Positions 38,935 through 52,384 of a stretch of 64,000 nucleotides of DNA are shown here, in pieces. The notes under the pieces were generated by a model that had not been told where the DNA came from, made no database searches, and saw only the letters and a program-made list of their open reading frames with translations. How positions within the stretch are numbered: position 1 is the stretch's first letter; each line of letters starts with the position of its first letter. The translations under genes and the position numbers were made by a program. Origin of the DNA: CAWAHD01 sp963781785 (lineage in GTDB: Bacteria; Planctomycetota; Planctomycetia; Isosphaerales; Isosphaeraceae); NCBI GenBank assembly GCA_963781785.1, contig CAWAHD010000002.1, forward strand, positions 1,984,001 to 2,048,000, read 5' to 3'.

Positions 38935-38950
38935 GGCAATTCGCGTGCCG
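38935..38950 (-). promoter_or_regulatory. Sigma-54 promoter candidate of FixL-like kinase
   Basis: On the minus strand CGGCACGCGAATTGCC matches 10 of 12 fixed consensus positions (GGCACG and TTGC all intact) with 10-base spacing. It is about 225 bases upstream of the kinase start at 38713. Confidence 0.5.
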
Positions 38951-39177
38951 CGCTGCATCCAGAACTCTCTCAGGTGCCGTTTGCTCGCCGCCTCGGACGC
39001 CGCCGTTCCCGAGTGGCCGCTTTCTGGCCCAGGTGCCGGCCAATTCCTTTCTCGACGAGATGACCGGGCGCCGTGCGGCGAGTTGATACTGGTCCGGCGA
39101 TCCTTACGACACGCTCAGATCGGAACTCCCTGGTTCTCCAATGCCGGCTCAGTCCGGACAGCCGCCGGCGCGTGCCC

Positions 39178-41144
39178 CTAATTCTTGCTCATCACCCGGT
39201 AAATCGTATCGAGCAACTCTTCCCGCTGGACGGGCTTCACCAGATGGGCGTCGATCCGCATCTCGCGCAAGCGAGCCAGGTCGCCCGGGAGCTCGCCGGA
39301 GGTCAAGAGGATGATCCGCGTACCTGCCAGCTCGGCCCTTTCGCGGATCGTAGCTGCCAGCGTCACCCCGTCGGTGTCCGGCATTCGGGAGTCCAGAAGC
39401 AAGAGTGCGTACGGCCGGCCACTCGCGGCTCCCTGCCAGACCGCGTCGAGAGCCGCAAGCCCGTCACCCCGCACCACAGGTTCCATCTGCCAGCCGAGGA
39501 GCCATTCCTCCAGGATCCGGCGGTTGGTGGCGTTGTCGTCGACGATGAGAACCGGCAAGTTGTGAAGCAGGACCGGCGGCGCGGGGGCAACCGGTTTCGT
39601 GGGGAGCGACTGACGCTCAAACGGTAGCGTGAAGGCAAACGTGCTGCCCCGGCCCGGTTCACTCTCCAGCGTGATCCTGCCACCCATCAGGGCCACGAGC
39701 CGAGCGGCGATCGTCAAGCCCAGTCCAGTACCGCCGTGCTTTCGCGTCGTCGAAGTGTCCTCTTGCTCGAAGGCCCGGAACATCCTCTCCTGCTTTTCGC
39801 GCGGGATGCCGATGCCGGTGTCGCGCACCGAGAAGTGAAGCAAGACATGTCCCTCCGGCGCACGGCCGCCCGCGGCTTCCACCCGCAATTCGATCTCTCC
39901 TCCTTCGGTGAACTTGATGGCGTTACCGATAAGGTTGAGCAGCACCTGGCGCAGCCGCGGGGCGTCGCCAACCAGAGCGTCTGGCACGTCGGCCTCGACG
40001 TCACTGACCAGCTCCAGTCCTTTCTTGTGGGCGCGCGTAGCCAGGGTCCGAATCGGGTCGCCGAGGGCCGCCCGCAGAGAGAAGTCGGCGGGGTCAAGCT
40101 CGAGCTCGCCGGCCTCGATCCTGGAGAAGTCGAGCAGTTCGTTCAAGATGCCGAGCAGGTTGTCGGCGGCGGACTGGACGGTCTTCAGGTATTGGCGAGG
40201 CTCGTCGGCCAGAGGTGTATCGAGGGCCAGCTCGGTCATGCCGAGGATGGCGTTCATGGGGGTGCGGATCTCGTGGCTGACGTTGGCGAGGAACTCGTCC
40301 TTGGCACGATTGCCGGCTTCCGCCGCCTCCTTGGCTTGTCGCAGCTCGTCCTCCAGCCGCTTGCGGTCCGAAATGTCCTGAATGATCTTGATGCAATAGG
40401 CGGGCTTACCCTCCGCATCGAACTGGAGCGAAGCAGTCAGGTGAGCCCAGACCGGCGTGCCGTCCTTGCGGATGAATCGCTTTTCCATCGTGTAGCTTTT
40501 TGATTCGCGTCGGGTCAAGGCGCTGAACCTTGCCAGGTCAGCAGCCAGGTCCTCCGGGTGCGTGACTTCCGCGAGCGTCTTGCCAACGAGCTCGGTTTGC
40601 GGGTAGCCGAGAATCGCGCAAAACCGCTCGTTGAGGCGAACGAAACGGCTGGAGAGGTCCTCATGAGCGATGCCGACGGCGGCGTTCTCAAACGTTCCGC
40701 GGAACCGCTCCTCGCTGCGCGCAACTGCGCTTCGGCCCGCGTGCGCTCGGCGATCTCCTGCTCCAATTCCTTCGGGCTGCGCATGGCGAGCGCGCGGGGG
40801 ATGATGGGAACCAGGGCGACGACGGTAACCCACGAGACAACAGCGGTTAACAACTTGATAAGTCCGGCCAAGCGGTACGCGGGCCACCAGAAAATAACCG
40901 CTTCCATCAGGTGCGTGGTACCGCACGCAAGGATGAAAGTCACGAACAGCCAGAAGATCGCGGGGAATGGCACGTCTTTCCGACGCAAGACGAAGTAGCC
41001 GAGCACGCAGGGGATGGCCAGGTAGGCGGACCAAATTCCCAGGTCCGAGAGGATGTGCAACCAGCCGTGCCCCAGCGTCCATGATCCGCAGTGCCAGCGC
41101 GGCGGAAAGTCCGACGTGTCAAACAAGTTGCTCAAAAAACCCAC
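39178..41144 (-). CDS. Hybrid histidine kinase with ethylene-receptor-like domain, copy 2, frameshifted
   Basis: This is a paralogue of the kinase at 25027-27000 with the same layout: three membrane helices with Asp34, Tyr41, Ile44, Pro45, Cys74 and His78 of the ethylene/Cu(I) site, then PAS, HisKA (N-V-S-H-E-I-R-T-P), HATPase and one receiver (L-L-L-D-S-R-M-P-D). Start is GTG at 41144, preceded by AGGTGG. The frame breaks at 40714-40725 between the membrane part and the PAS domain; a doubled GC in TTGCGCGCAGC (or one lost base) explains it. If real, the membrane sensor and the kinase core are made apart or not at all. The receiver ends at 39178. Confidence 0.82.
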
Positions 41145-41527
41145 TTGGCACCACCTGCGGAACTGTCGTTACAACGCCGTGCGACGATATAGCCAGAACA
41201 AGTCTTGCGGGAGCAGCACCCGGGCCGGTTCCCGGCACCAGCATGCTCGCCAGGGGCGTGTCTTGAAACGAGCGGGCGGGTCGGCTTGGAGATCGTGCTT
41301 CGCCACTCGCGCCCGTTGCAGTCCACACGGGGCGAGCGCCCTCTCGGGACGGGTCTCGTTCTAGCCGCCCGGGTCAATCTCTTACCACCTTGAGGATCGT
41401 CCACCCTCTCGAAAGTGACCACGAGACCCCTTGCCGGTCCGTGCTTATGCAACTCCCGAGCCCGTCCGGGGCCGCAATTCGTCGACCCGTTGTAGCCTTG
41501 GAAGTGGTGACGGATGCGTTTCGATAA
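41145..41527. other. Intergenic region between kinases 3 and 4
   Basis: No gene is supported in these 383 bases. A sigma-54-type element on the minus strand (41448-41463) is described separately; it would give a leader of about 290 bases for kinase 3. Confidence 0.4.
41448..41463 (-). promoter_or_regulatory. Sigma-54 promoter candidate of kinase 3
   Basis: On the minus strand GGGCTCGGGAGTTGCA matches 10 of 12 fixed positions of TGGCACG-N4-TTGCW with exact spacing, including TTGCA. It lies about 310 bases before the GTG of the ethylene-type kinase at 41144. Confidence 0.45.
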
Positions 41528-45454
<3,927 letters not shown>

Positions 45455-45865
45455 TCCAACCTCGTACGACGAAGACCGCCCTTGTCGCTCTTGGCGGCGC
45501 CGGCAACGAAACTCGGATCATCGATGCATAGAGTTTTTATTATAAACCCTACGGCTTCGTAAGTGATGTTGCTCGAGTTTGTTGGGAATCGGGCAAAGGG
45601 AAAAATGACACGGCCTGGTTAGGTTTGCCGGTTCTCGCCGTGATGGCCAGCAACCGCCATGGGCATGGCGTCGACAAGAATCGAGCGCGATCGAGCGCCG
45701 CGCTGGACGAGCAACGAATGCGAAACGAATGCCAAACGGGTCGCCGAACCTTCAGCCTGCCGTTCCTTGCCATTAGTTTTCGCTGGACAGCCCGTGCCGC
45801 CGTCCTGACAATATGCGTGAGATGTATCGGCTTAACGCCTTGAGGTATGTGGGATCGAGCCAGCT
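45455..45865. other. Divergent intergenic region, kinase 4 / NtrC-type regulator
   Basis: No gene is seen in 411 bases. AT-rich stretches near 45535-45545 and 45600-45610 may hold promoter parts. The sigma-54-type element at 45719-45734 points to kinase 4. No promoter for the regulator could be singled out. Confidence 0.4.
45719..45734 (-). promoter_or_regulatory. Sigma-54 promoter candidate of kinase 4
   Basis: On the minus strand TGGCATTCGTTTCGCA has GG-N10-GC spacing and 9 of 12 consensus matches, with TGGCA intact. It is about 270 bases upstream of the kinase start, comparable to the spacing at the other kinases. Confidence 0.4.
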
Positions 45866-47332
45866 ATGGCCCATCTGTTGCTCATCGATGACGACCCGGC
45901 CTTGATCCAGGAGCAGGTGCGACAGGCGTTCCCGCCTCCCGAGCACCGGGTCGAGGTTGCCGGCACGGGGGCCGCGGGGCTGGGGTGTGTCCGCACCGAT
46001 GCGCCTGACGTGATCTTGCTCGATCTTCGCCTGCCCGACCAGTCCGGGATGGACGTATTCCAGCAGATCCGCCGAATGGACGCGCGGATTCCGGTTATTT
46101 TCATCACGATGGCCAAGGGTGCCGACGCCGCGATTGAGGCCATGAAACACGGCGCCTACGACTACCTGTTCAAACCACTTGGCCAGCAACAGTTACGGCG
46201 TGTAGTCGACGAGGCGCTGGACGTGTCCCGCCGGATGCGGCAGCCGGCCATCGTCGCCGAGGCCTCGTCCGATCCCGACGTGGACGGCGCCATCCTGGGC
46301 GTCTGCCCGGCCATGCGCGAGGTCTACAAGGCAATCGGCCACGTCGCCGGCCAAGACGTCACCGTCCTGATCACCGGCGAGAGCGGTACGGGCAAAGAAC
46401 TGGTCGCCCGCGCTATCTATCAACACGGCTGCCGGGCCCAAGCAGCCTTCCTGGCGCTCAACTGTGCCGCCATCCCCGAGACACTGCTGGAGAGCGAACT
46501 GTTCGGGCACGAGAAGGGCGCCTTCACTGGGGCCGATCGCCGTCGCATCGGCAAGTTCGAGCAATGCAATGGCGGAACGATTTTCCTCGACGAGGTTGGC
46601 GACATGCCGCTGGCCCTCCAGGCCAAGCTCCTGCGCGTCTTGCACGAGCAGGCGTTCGAACGCGTCGGCGGTAACGAGACCGTCCGGACCGACGTGCGGC
46701 TGATCGCTGCGACCCACCGCGACCTGAAAGCCTGGCTGGACGAAGGGCGGTTCCGGGCCGACCTCTACTACCGGCTGAGTGCCTTCACCATCGAGCTTCC
46801 CCCGTTGCGCGAGCGCGGGGACGACTTGCCAATGCTGGTGCGTCATTACCTCCGCCGGTTCGGCCGAGAGCTGGGGCGGGAAGTTGTCGAAATTGCCCCC
46901 GCGGCGATCGATCGCCTGCGCGACTACGCCTGGCCCGGCAACATCCGAGAGCTGCAAAACGTCCTGCGCCAGGCACTCTTGCGTGCGCGCGGTCGAACGC
47001 TGCTTCCCGAGTTCCTTCCCGAGCTCTCGCACACGACCGACGAGCGCAGATCCACGGACGCTGAGAGGCCCGCCGAAGACGGCCCGAGCCTGGAAGCATT
47101 CATACGGAAGGGCCTCGCCGCCGGCACCGAGGGAGTGCACGAGGAAACGCACCGCTGGGTTGACAGGATACTCCTGCCAATGGTCCTGGAACACACCCAG
47201 GGCAATCAACGACAGGCCGCTCGAATCCTGGGCATCGCGCGAAAGACGCTCCGGGACAAACTCCGCGAGCTGGGAATCACAATCCAGCGCTCCTTGGAGC
47301 TTGGCGAGGGAGCCGACGGCGACGACGGCTGA
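45866..47332 (+). CDS. Sigma-54-dependent response regulator (NtrC family)
   Basis: The protein has 488 residues. A receiver domain with phospho-Asp53 (I-L-L-D-L-R-L-P-D) is followed by an AAA+ domain: Walker A G-E-S-G-T-G-K-E (171-178), the sigma-54 contact loop G-A-F-T-G-A (218-223), Walker B I-F-L-D-E-V-G-D and the arginine finger region (R-A-D-L-Y-Y-R-L). The C-terminus has a Fis-type helix-turn-helix (N-Q-R-Q-A-A-R-I-L-G-I-A-R-K-T-L-R). It would be phosphorylated by the kinases to the left and activate sigma-54 promoters such as those at 23076 and 47509. ATG 45866 gives the standard receiver start. rpoN itself is not in the window. Confidence 0.92.
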   Translation: MAHLLLIDDDPALIQEQVRQAFPPPEHRVEVAGTGAAGLGCVRTDAPDVILLDLRLPDQSGMDVFQQIRRMDARIPVIFITMAKGADAAIEAMKHGAYDYLFKPLGQQQLRRVVDEALDVSRRMRQPAIVAEASSDPDVDGAILGVCPAMREVYKAIGHVAGQDVTVLITGESGTGKELVARAIYQHGCRAQAAFLALNCAAIPETLLESELFGHEKGAFTGADRRRIGKFEQCNGGTIFLDEVGDMPLALQAKLLRVLHEQAFERVGGNETVRTDVRLIAATHRDLKAWLDEGRFRADLYYRLSAFTIELPPLRERGDDLPMLVRHYLRRFGRELGREVVEIAPAAIDRLRDYAWPGNIRELQNVLRQALLRARGRTLLPEFLPELSHTTDERRSTDAERPAEDGPSLEAFIRKGLAAGTEGVHEETHRWVDRILLPMVLEHTQGNQRQAARILGIARKTLRDKLRELGITIQRSLELGEGADGDDG

Positions 47333-47678
47333 TCAATTCGATTAGCACCCGTTCACTCGTCGTCCGAGACGCACACTGGGTCAATACGGTTCCAGGCGGG
47401 CATCTCGACAATGCGCGCGGGGTAAGTCCCGGTGCCCATCAACGCCCGGTCCGTTCGGTCGCCTTCGGAAAGCACCTAAATTCAGCCGGTTGTGCGCTAC
47501 GAGACGTACGGCACGAAAACTGCATTAGCCGGCCGATCGAATCATGTGATCGGGACGTTGATCCTGAATGTCATGATGTGAAACCTGTCTCGGAGCAAAC
47601 TATGGAACGATCTCAATCGAGAACCACCGATTTCCCGCGCACTCTCGGCAGAGCCTTGTCGAACCGCGTTGGGGACGA
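47333..47678. other. Leader region of the carbon-storage gene run
   Basis: These 346 bases between the regulator and the first gene of the run carry the sigma-54 element at 47509-47524. A short frame from GTG 47578 (60 codons) has no recognisable features. No paired palindrome that would mark activator sites stands out to my eye. Confidence 0.35.
47509..47524 (+). promoter_or_regulatory. Sigma-54 promoter candidate of ackA-xfp-glgP run
   Basis: CGGCACGAAAACTGCA matches 10 of 12 fixed positions of the -24/-12 consensus (GGCACG complete, then TGCA) with exact GG-N10-GC spacing. It lies 180 bases after the sigma-54 activator gene and upstream of a long co-directional run. A start near 47536 is predicted. 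Confidence 0.55.
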
Positions 47679-48218
47679 GTGCCGGGGTCACGACTCAGTC
47701 ACTCCCGGACTCGACGCGGTCATCCTTCCGAGGCGCACAGCCGTAACGGAACTGGACTGAAGTCGCCGGGAGCGGACACCTCGGCTGAAGGTTCATTCGT
47801 CCCATCCGAGTCCTTGCGCGACCAGCTCGTTGCCATCCGACGACGATTGTGGATCGTCAATGCCACGCTTGAATCCCTACCGGCGAAGATCGAGCAGACG
47901 TATCGCAATCGGAGCGTAATCGCCGGTGTTCAGCCCAGCCAAATTCGCAATGGCGCCGACATGTTGTCCACCGAGCGGCGGGCACTCGAACGTCAAAAAG
48001 CCGCCGGCTGGTGGGCCCGGCGGAAAGCGACCAAGCTGAGGGCGCGGGCCAGCCGAGCCGAAGCTCGGGCCGCTGCCGCTCTCTACGACGCATCGGTATC
48101 CTTCGGCGAGGCTCTAGAGGCAGTCCTGCACGCCGCCTTCGCCCGCGTAAAAGCCGACGAGGTCGGTTTTCAATCTGTGCCACACTCGTTCGCGCCGGTG
48201 GTTCGCACGGGCCGATAA
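47679..48218 (+). CDS. Hypothetical protein, Arg/Ala-rich helical
   Basis: The longest form (GTG start at 47679) is 179 residues, but the first 40 look non-coding and a start near 47800 is likely. The body is helical and charged (S-L-R-D-Q-L-V-A-I-R-R-R-L-W; R-A-R-A-S-R-A-E-A-R-A-A-A-A-L-Y), compatible with a coiled coil. I recognise no family. It is the first gene after the sigma-54 element. Confidence 0.45.
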   Translation: MPGSRLSHSRTRRGHPSEAHSRNGTGLKSPGADTSAEGSFVPSESLRDQLVAIRRRLWIVNATLESLPAKIEQTYRNRSVIAGVQPSQIRNGADMLSTERRALERQKAAGWWARRKATKLRARASRAEARAAAALYDASVSFGEALEAVLHAAFARVKADEVGFQSVPHSFAPVVRTGR

Positions 48219-48383
48219 TCAAGCCCTTGTCCGCCGGAACCATCGAGATCCCACGTGCCGTCAGCGATTCATCACGGTCGGCCTTCTCGTTCAGGCCGCG
48301 CATTTGTCCTGACTCAACAAGGTCTAACGTGTCCCGCGATTACGCTTATAAGAAGCAGAGATTCCTGAAAACGGACGTCGGCC

Positions 48384-49652
48384 ATGTCACTCCAGAGCAT
48401 CGAAATGCAGCCGGGTTCAAGTCGGACCGCCGTACCGCGGTTGGACAAGTCGTGCATTTTGACGATCAACTGCGGCTCTTCGAGTCTCAAGTTCGCCCTG
48501 TTCGCAGCATCCGCCCGCCCGTCGCGGCTACTCTCGGGTAGGGTCGAGCGGATCGGGATGCCCCCATCGCGGTTAGTCATGGTCGCCGCCGATGGTGCTC
48601 AGGCGGAGGACCGCACAGTCAACGCGCCGGTTCAGACCGCGGCCATCGAACTGGTACTGAAGGTACTCGGCTACCTGGTCGGTTTGGGAAACATCGCCGT
48701 CGTCGGTCATCGCGTCGTTCACGGTGGCAGTCGTTTCTACCGTCCAGCGCTCGTCACACCTTCTATGCTGGAAGAGTTGCGCACCATCGTCCCTTATGAT
48801 CCTGACCACTTGCCCGGCGAGATTGGAGCGATCGAAACGTTCCTGCGCCTTGATTCCAGCCTGCCTCAGGTGGCCTGCTTCGACACCGCTTTCCATCACG
48901 AGATGCCGCGTGTGGCTCAAATCATCCCGATTCCGCGGCGATACGAGCAGGTTGGAGTGCGTCGCTATGGCTTTCACGGCCTGTCCTACTCCTACCTGAT
49001 CGGCGAGCTGAGCCGCCTTGCCGGGCCAGGAGCGGGCCGAGGCCGCGTCATACTGGCCCACCTGGGCTCCGGGTCGAGCCTGGCCGCGGTGCGCGACGGC
49101 CGTTGCATCGACACGACGATGGGCCTGACACCCACCTCCGGTCTGGTCATGGGCACACGGTGTGGCGATATCGACCCCGGCCTGGTCCGGTTCCTGGTCA
49201 GGCTGGGCGGGCTATCGATCGACCAGTTCCACGATCTCGTCAATCACGAGTCCGGCTTGCTGGGCGTCTCTGAGACGAGCTCCGACCTCCGCGATCTCCT
49301 GGGCCGGCAGGAAACCGACGTCCGGGCCGCCGAGGCGGTCGAACTGTTCTGTTATCGGGCCAGGTCCGCCATCGGTGCACTGGCGACGGCGCTTGGCGGC
49401 CTGGATACCTTGGTCTTCTCGGGCGGGATCGGCGAGAACTCGCCCGTGGTCAGGCGACGCATTTGCGATGGCTTGGACTTCCTCGGCATCACCGTGGACG
49501 AACGTCGCAATGCGGAGAGCGCACAGCTCATCTCGACCCAGGAGGGCCGGGTGGCCGTCCGCGTGATCCCGACCGATGAAGAGTCGCTGATTGCAAGCGC
49601 CGCGGCTAAACTCATCCCTCAGTCTCAGGTGAATGCAGTCACGAGACCATGA
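48384..49652 (+). CDS. ackA: Acetate kinase
   Basis: The 422-residue protein has I-N-C-G-S-S-S-L-K-F near its start, G-H-R-V-V-H-G-G with the catalytic Arg, F-D-T-A-F-H, Y-G-F-H-G-L-S, A-H-L-G-S-G-S-S, M-G-L-T-P-T-S-G and F-S-G-G-I-G-E-N-S, all acetate kinase signatures. It turns acetyl phosphate and ADP into acetate and ATP. The next gene makes phosphoketolase, whose product is acetyl phosphate, so the pair gives ATP from sugar phosphates without oxygen. About 20 residues more than usual stand at the N-terminus, and a later start is possible. Confidence 0.93.
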   Translation: MSLQSIEMQPGSSRTAVPRLDKSCILTINCGSSSLKFALFAASARPSRLLSGRVERIGMPPSRLVMVAADGAQAEDRTVNAPVQTAAIELVLKVLGYLVGLGNIAVVGHRVVHGGSRFYRPALVTPSMLEELRTIVPYDPDHLPGEIGAIETFLRLDSSLPQVACFDTAFHHEMPRVAQIIPIPRRYEQVGVRRYGFHGLSYSYLIGELSRLAGPGAGRGRVILAHLGSGSSLAAVRDGRCIDTTMGLTPTSGLVMGTRCGDIDPGLVRFLVRLGGLSIDQFHDLVNHESGLLGVSETSSDLRDLLGRQETDVRAAEAVELFCYRARSAIGALATALGGLDTLVFSGGIGENSPVVRRRICDGLDFLGITVDERRNAESAQLISTQEGRVAVRVIPTDEESLIASAAAKLIPQSQVNAVTRP

Positions 49653-49718
49653 GCTACAGCACACATGAACAAATCAGTAAGTCACCCAGACGATTGACAC
49701 CGATGGAGGATCCAAGCG

Positions 49719-52154
49719 ATGGAAACGACTCTCAAAACTGAGACCCGGCGCGGGAAGGGAACAGTGACGGTGGATGACTCTGCCATTGCCCCGCTCGCGC
49801 CGGACCTGCTGCGCAAGATGGACGCCTACTGGCGGGCCGCCAACTACCTTTCGGTCGGCCAGATCTACCTCTATGCCAACCCGCTCTTGCGCGAGCCGCT
49901 CAAGCTCGAGCACGTGAAGCCGCGGTTGCTGGGCCATTGGGGAACCACTCCCGGCCAGAACTTTGTCTACGTCCACCTGAACCGGGTCATCAAGGAGTTT
50001 GATCTGAACGTGATCTACGTTTCGGGACCCGGCCACGGCGGACCTGCGCTGGTCGGCAACGTGTACCTGGAAGGGACTTACAGCGAAATCTACCCGAACA
50101 TTTCCGAGGACATTTCGGGGATGCAGAAGCTCTTCAAGCAGTTCTCCTTCCCAGGCGGCATTCCCAGTCACGTCGCTCCCGAGACCCCGGGCTCGATCCA
50201 CGAAGGGGGCGAGCTGGGCTACAGCTTGAGCCACTCCTTCGGCGCGGCGTTCGACAACCCGGATCTGATCGTCGCCTGTGTCGTCGGCGACGGCGAAGCC
50301 GAGACCGGCCCCCTGGCCACAAGCTGGCACTCCAACAAGTTTTTGAACCCCGCGACCGACGGAGCCGTGCTGCCGATCCTCCATTTAAACGGCTACAAGA
50401 TCGACAACCCGACGGTCCTGGCTCGCATCGGCCGCGAGGAGCTCGAGCATCTTTTGCTCGGCTACGGCTACACGCCCTACTTTGTCGAGGGGCACGAGCC
50501 GGAGCCGATGCACCGGCTGATGGCCGCGACGCTCGACAAGGTCGTCGCCGAGATCCGGCGGATCCAGTCGGACGCTCGAGAGCGGGGCGTTACCGAGCGG
50601 CCGCGCTGGCCGATGATCGTGCTCAAGACGCCCAAGGGTTGGACCGGCCCCAAGGAAGTCGACGGCCGGCCGGTCGAGGGTACCTACCGGGCGCACCAGG
50701 TCCCGCTCTCCGAGCCGACCGAGCACCCTGAGCACCTCAAGATCCTCGAGGCCTGGATGCGCAGCTACCGGCCCGACGAGCTTTTCGACCAACGTGGCCG
50801 GCTCATCCCTGAACTGCGCGAGCTGGCTCCCAAGAGCGAGCGGCGGATGGGGGCCAACCCGCGCGGCAACGGCGGGCTGCTGCTGCGCGATTTGCGGTTG
50901 CCCGAATTCCGCGACTACGCGATCGAGGTACCCGAGCCGGGCAACCTCATGAACGAGGATGCCCGCACCCTGGGCAAGTTCCTCCGCGATGTGATCAAAC
51001 TCAACGCCGACGAACGCAACTTCCGGATCTTCGGCCCGGACGAGACCGCCTCCAACCGCCTGACCGCCGTTTTCGAGGTGACGAACAAGCAGTGGATGGG
51101 CACGGTCATACCGACCGACGACCGCCTATCAGTTGATGGGCGCGTTATCGAGATGCTCAGCGAGCACCAGTGCGAGGGCTGGCTCGAGGGTTACCTCCTC
51201 ACGGGCCGGCACGGAATCTTCAATACCTATGAGGCGTTCGTCCACGTGATCGACTCGATGTTCAACCAGCACGCAAAATGGCTCAAGGTCACCAGGCGTT
51301 TGCCGTGGCGCCGGCCGATCGCTTCGCTGAACATCCTGCTCGAATCGCACGTCTGGCGGCAGGACCACAACGGGTTCACTCACCAGGATCCCGGGTTCAT
51401 CGACCACGTGGTCAACAAGAAGGCCGAGGTGATCCGGGTCTACCTTCCGCCGGATACGAACTGCCTGCTTTCGGTGATGGACCATTGCCTGAAGAGCCGC
51501 CACTACGTCAACGTGGTGGTGGCGAGCAAGCACCCCTCTCCGCAGTGGCTGACGATGGACCAGGCGGTCAACCATTGCACTGCGGGGATCGGGATCTGGG
51601 AGTGGGCCAGCAACGACCGCGGCGGTGAGCCGGATGTCGTGATGGCCTGTGCCGGCGATGTGCCGACGCTCGAGACACTGGCCGCCGTGCAGCTCCTGCG
51701 CCAGCACATCCCGGAGCTGAGGATCCGGGTCGTCAATGTTGTCGACCTGATGCGGCTCCAGCCCGCGACCGAGCACCCGCACGGGCTCGACGACCACGAC
51801 TTTGACACGCTCTTCACCAAAGACAAGCCGATCATCTTCGCCTATCACGGCTATCCCTGGCTGATCCACCGGCTAACCTACCGCCGCACCAATCACAAAA
51901 ACCTGCACGTTCGCGGCTACAAGGAGGAAGGCACGATCAGCACAGCCTTCGACATGACCGTGATGAACGACCTCGATCGTTTCCACTTGGTTGCGGACGT
52001 GGTCGATCGCCTTCCGCAGCTCGGGTGCAGGGCCGCGTACGCCAAACAAGCCGTGCGCGACAAGCTCATCGAGCACAAGCAGTACATCAGCAAGTATGGC
52101 GAGGACATGCCTGAGATCCGCGCATGGAAGTGGCGCACGACGAAAACGTCGTGA
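49719..52154 (+). CDS. xfp: Xylulose-5-phosphate/fructose-6-phosphate phosphoketolase
   Basis: The 811-residue ThDP enzyme shows G-P-G-H-G-G-P-A, Y-P-N-I-S, H-E-G-G-E-L-G-Y-S-L-S-H, V-V-G-D-G-E-A-E-T-G-P-L-A (ThDP/Mg site) and H-L-N-G-Y-K-I-D-N-P-T, as in phosphoketolases of full length. It splits xylulose 5-phosphate or fructose 6-phosphate with phosphate to acetyl phosphate plus a triose or tetrose phosphate. GGAGG stands 8 bases before the ATG. It follows ackA by 66 bases. With transaldolase in the same run it forms a bifid-like shunt. Confidence 0.95.
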   Translation: METTLKTETRRGKGTVTVDDSAIAPLAPDLLRKMDAYWRAANYLSVGQIYLYANPLLREPLKLEHVKPRLLGHWGTTPGQNFVYVHLNRVIKEFDLNVIYVSGPGHGGPALVGNVYLEGTYSEIYPNISEDISGMQKLFKQFSFPGGIPSHVAPETPGSIHEGGELGYSLSHSFGAAFDNPDLIVACVVGDGEAETGPLATSWHSNKFLNPATDGAVLPILHLNGYKIDNPTVLARIGREELEHLLLGYGYTPYFVEGHEPEPMHRLMAATLDKVVAEIRRIQSDARERGVTERPRWPMIVLKTPKGWTGPKEVDGRPVEGTYRAHQVPLSEPTEHPEHLKILEAWMRSYRPDELFDQRGRLIPELRELAPKSERRMGANPRGNGGLLLRDLRLPEFRDYAIEVPEPGNLMNEDARTLGKFLRDVIKLNADERNFRIFGPDETASNRLTAVFEVTNKQWMGTVIPTDDRLSVDGRVIEMLSEHQCEGWLEGYLLTGRHGIFNTYEAFVHVIDSMFNQHAKWLKVTRRLPWRRPIASLNILLESHVWRQDHNGFTHQDPGFIDHVVNKKAEVIRVYLPPDTNCLLSVMDHCLKSRHYVNVVVASKHPSPQWLTMDQAVNHCTAGIGIWEWASNDRGGEPDVVMACAGDVPTLETLAAVQLLRQHIPELRIRVVNVVDLMRLQPATEHPHGLDDHDFDTLFTKDKPIIFAYHGYPWLIHRLTYRRTNHKNLHVRGYKEEGTISTAFDMTVMNDLDRFHLVADVVDRLPQLGCRAAYAKQAVRDKLIEHKQYISKYGEDMPEIRAWKWRTTKTS

Positions 52155-52384
52155 AGACCTTCGGCAAATCCGCGGTGTGACGACTGGAAGGTCGCACACG
52201 AAGCAACGAATGATCATCCGAAGTTCCTGTGACGCGCTCGGTCGCGCAACCGACGGGGACGGAGTCTGCGCGATCCAACCCTGACAGCACGAAAGCGCAT
52301 CGCGCCGGCGAGTCTAAGTCGTGGCTCGACGTCTCGCTGAACCGTCGAGATCGATTCGAGCCCTTATCTGTCGGAGGCCGCATC

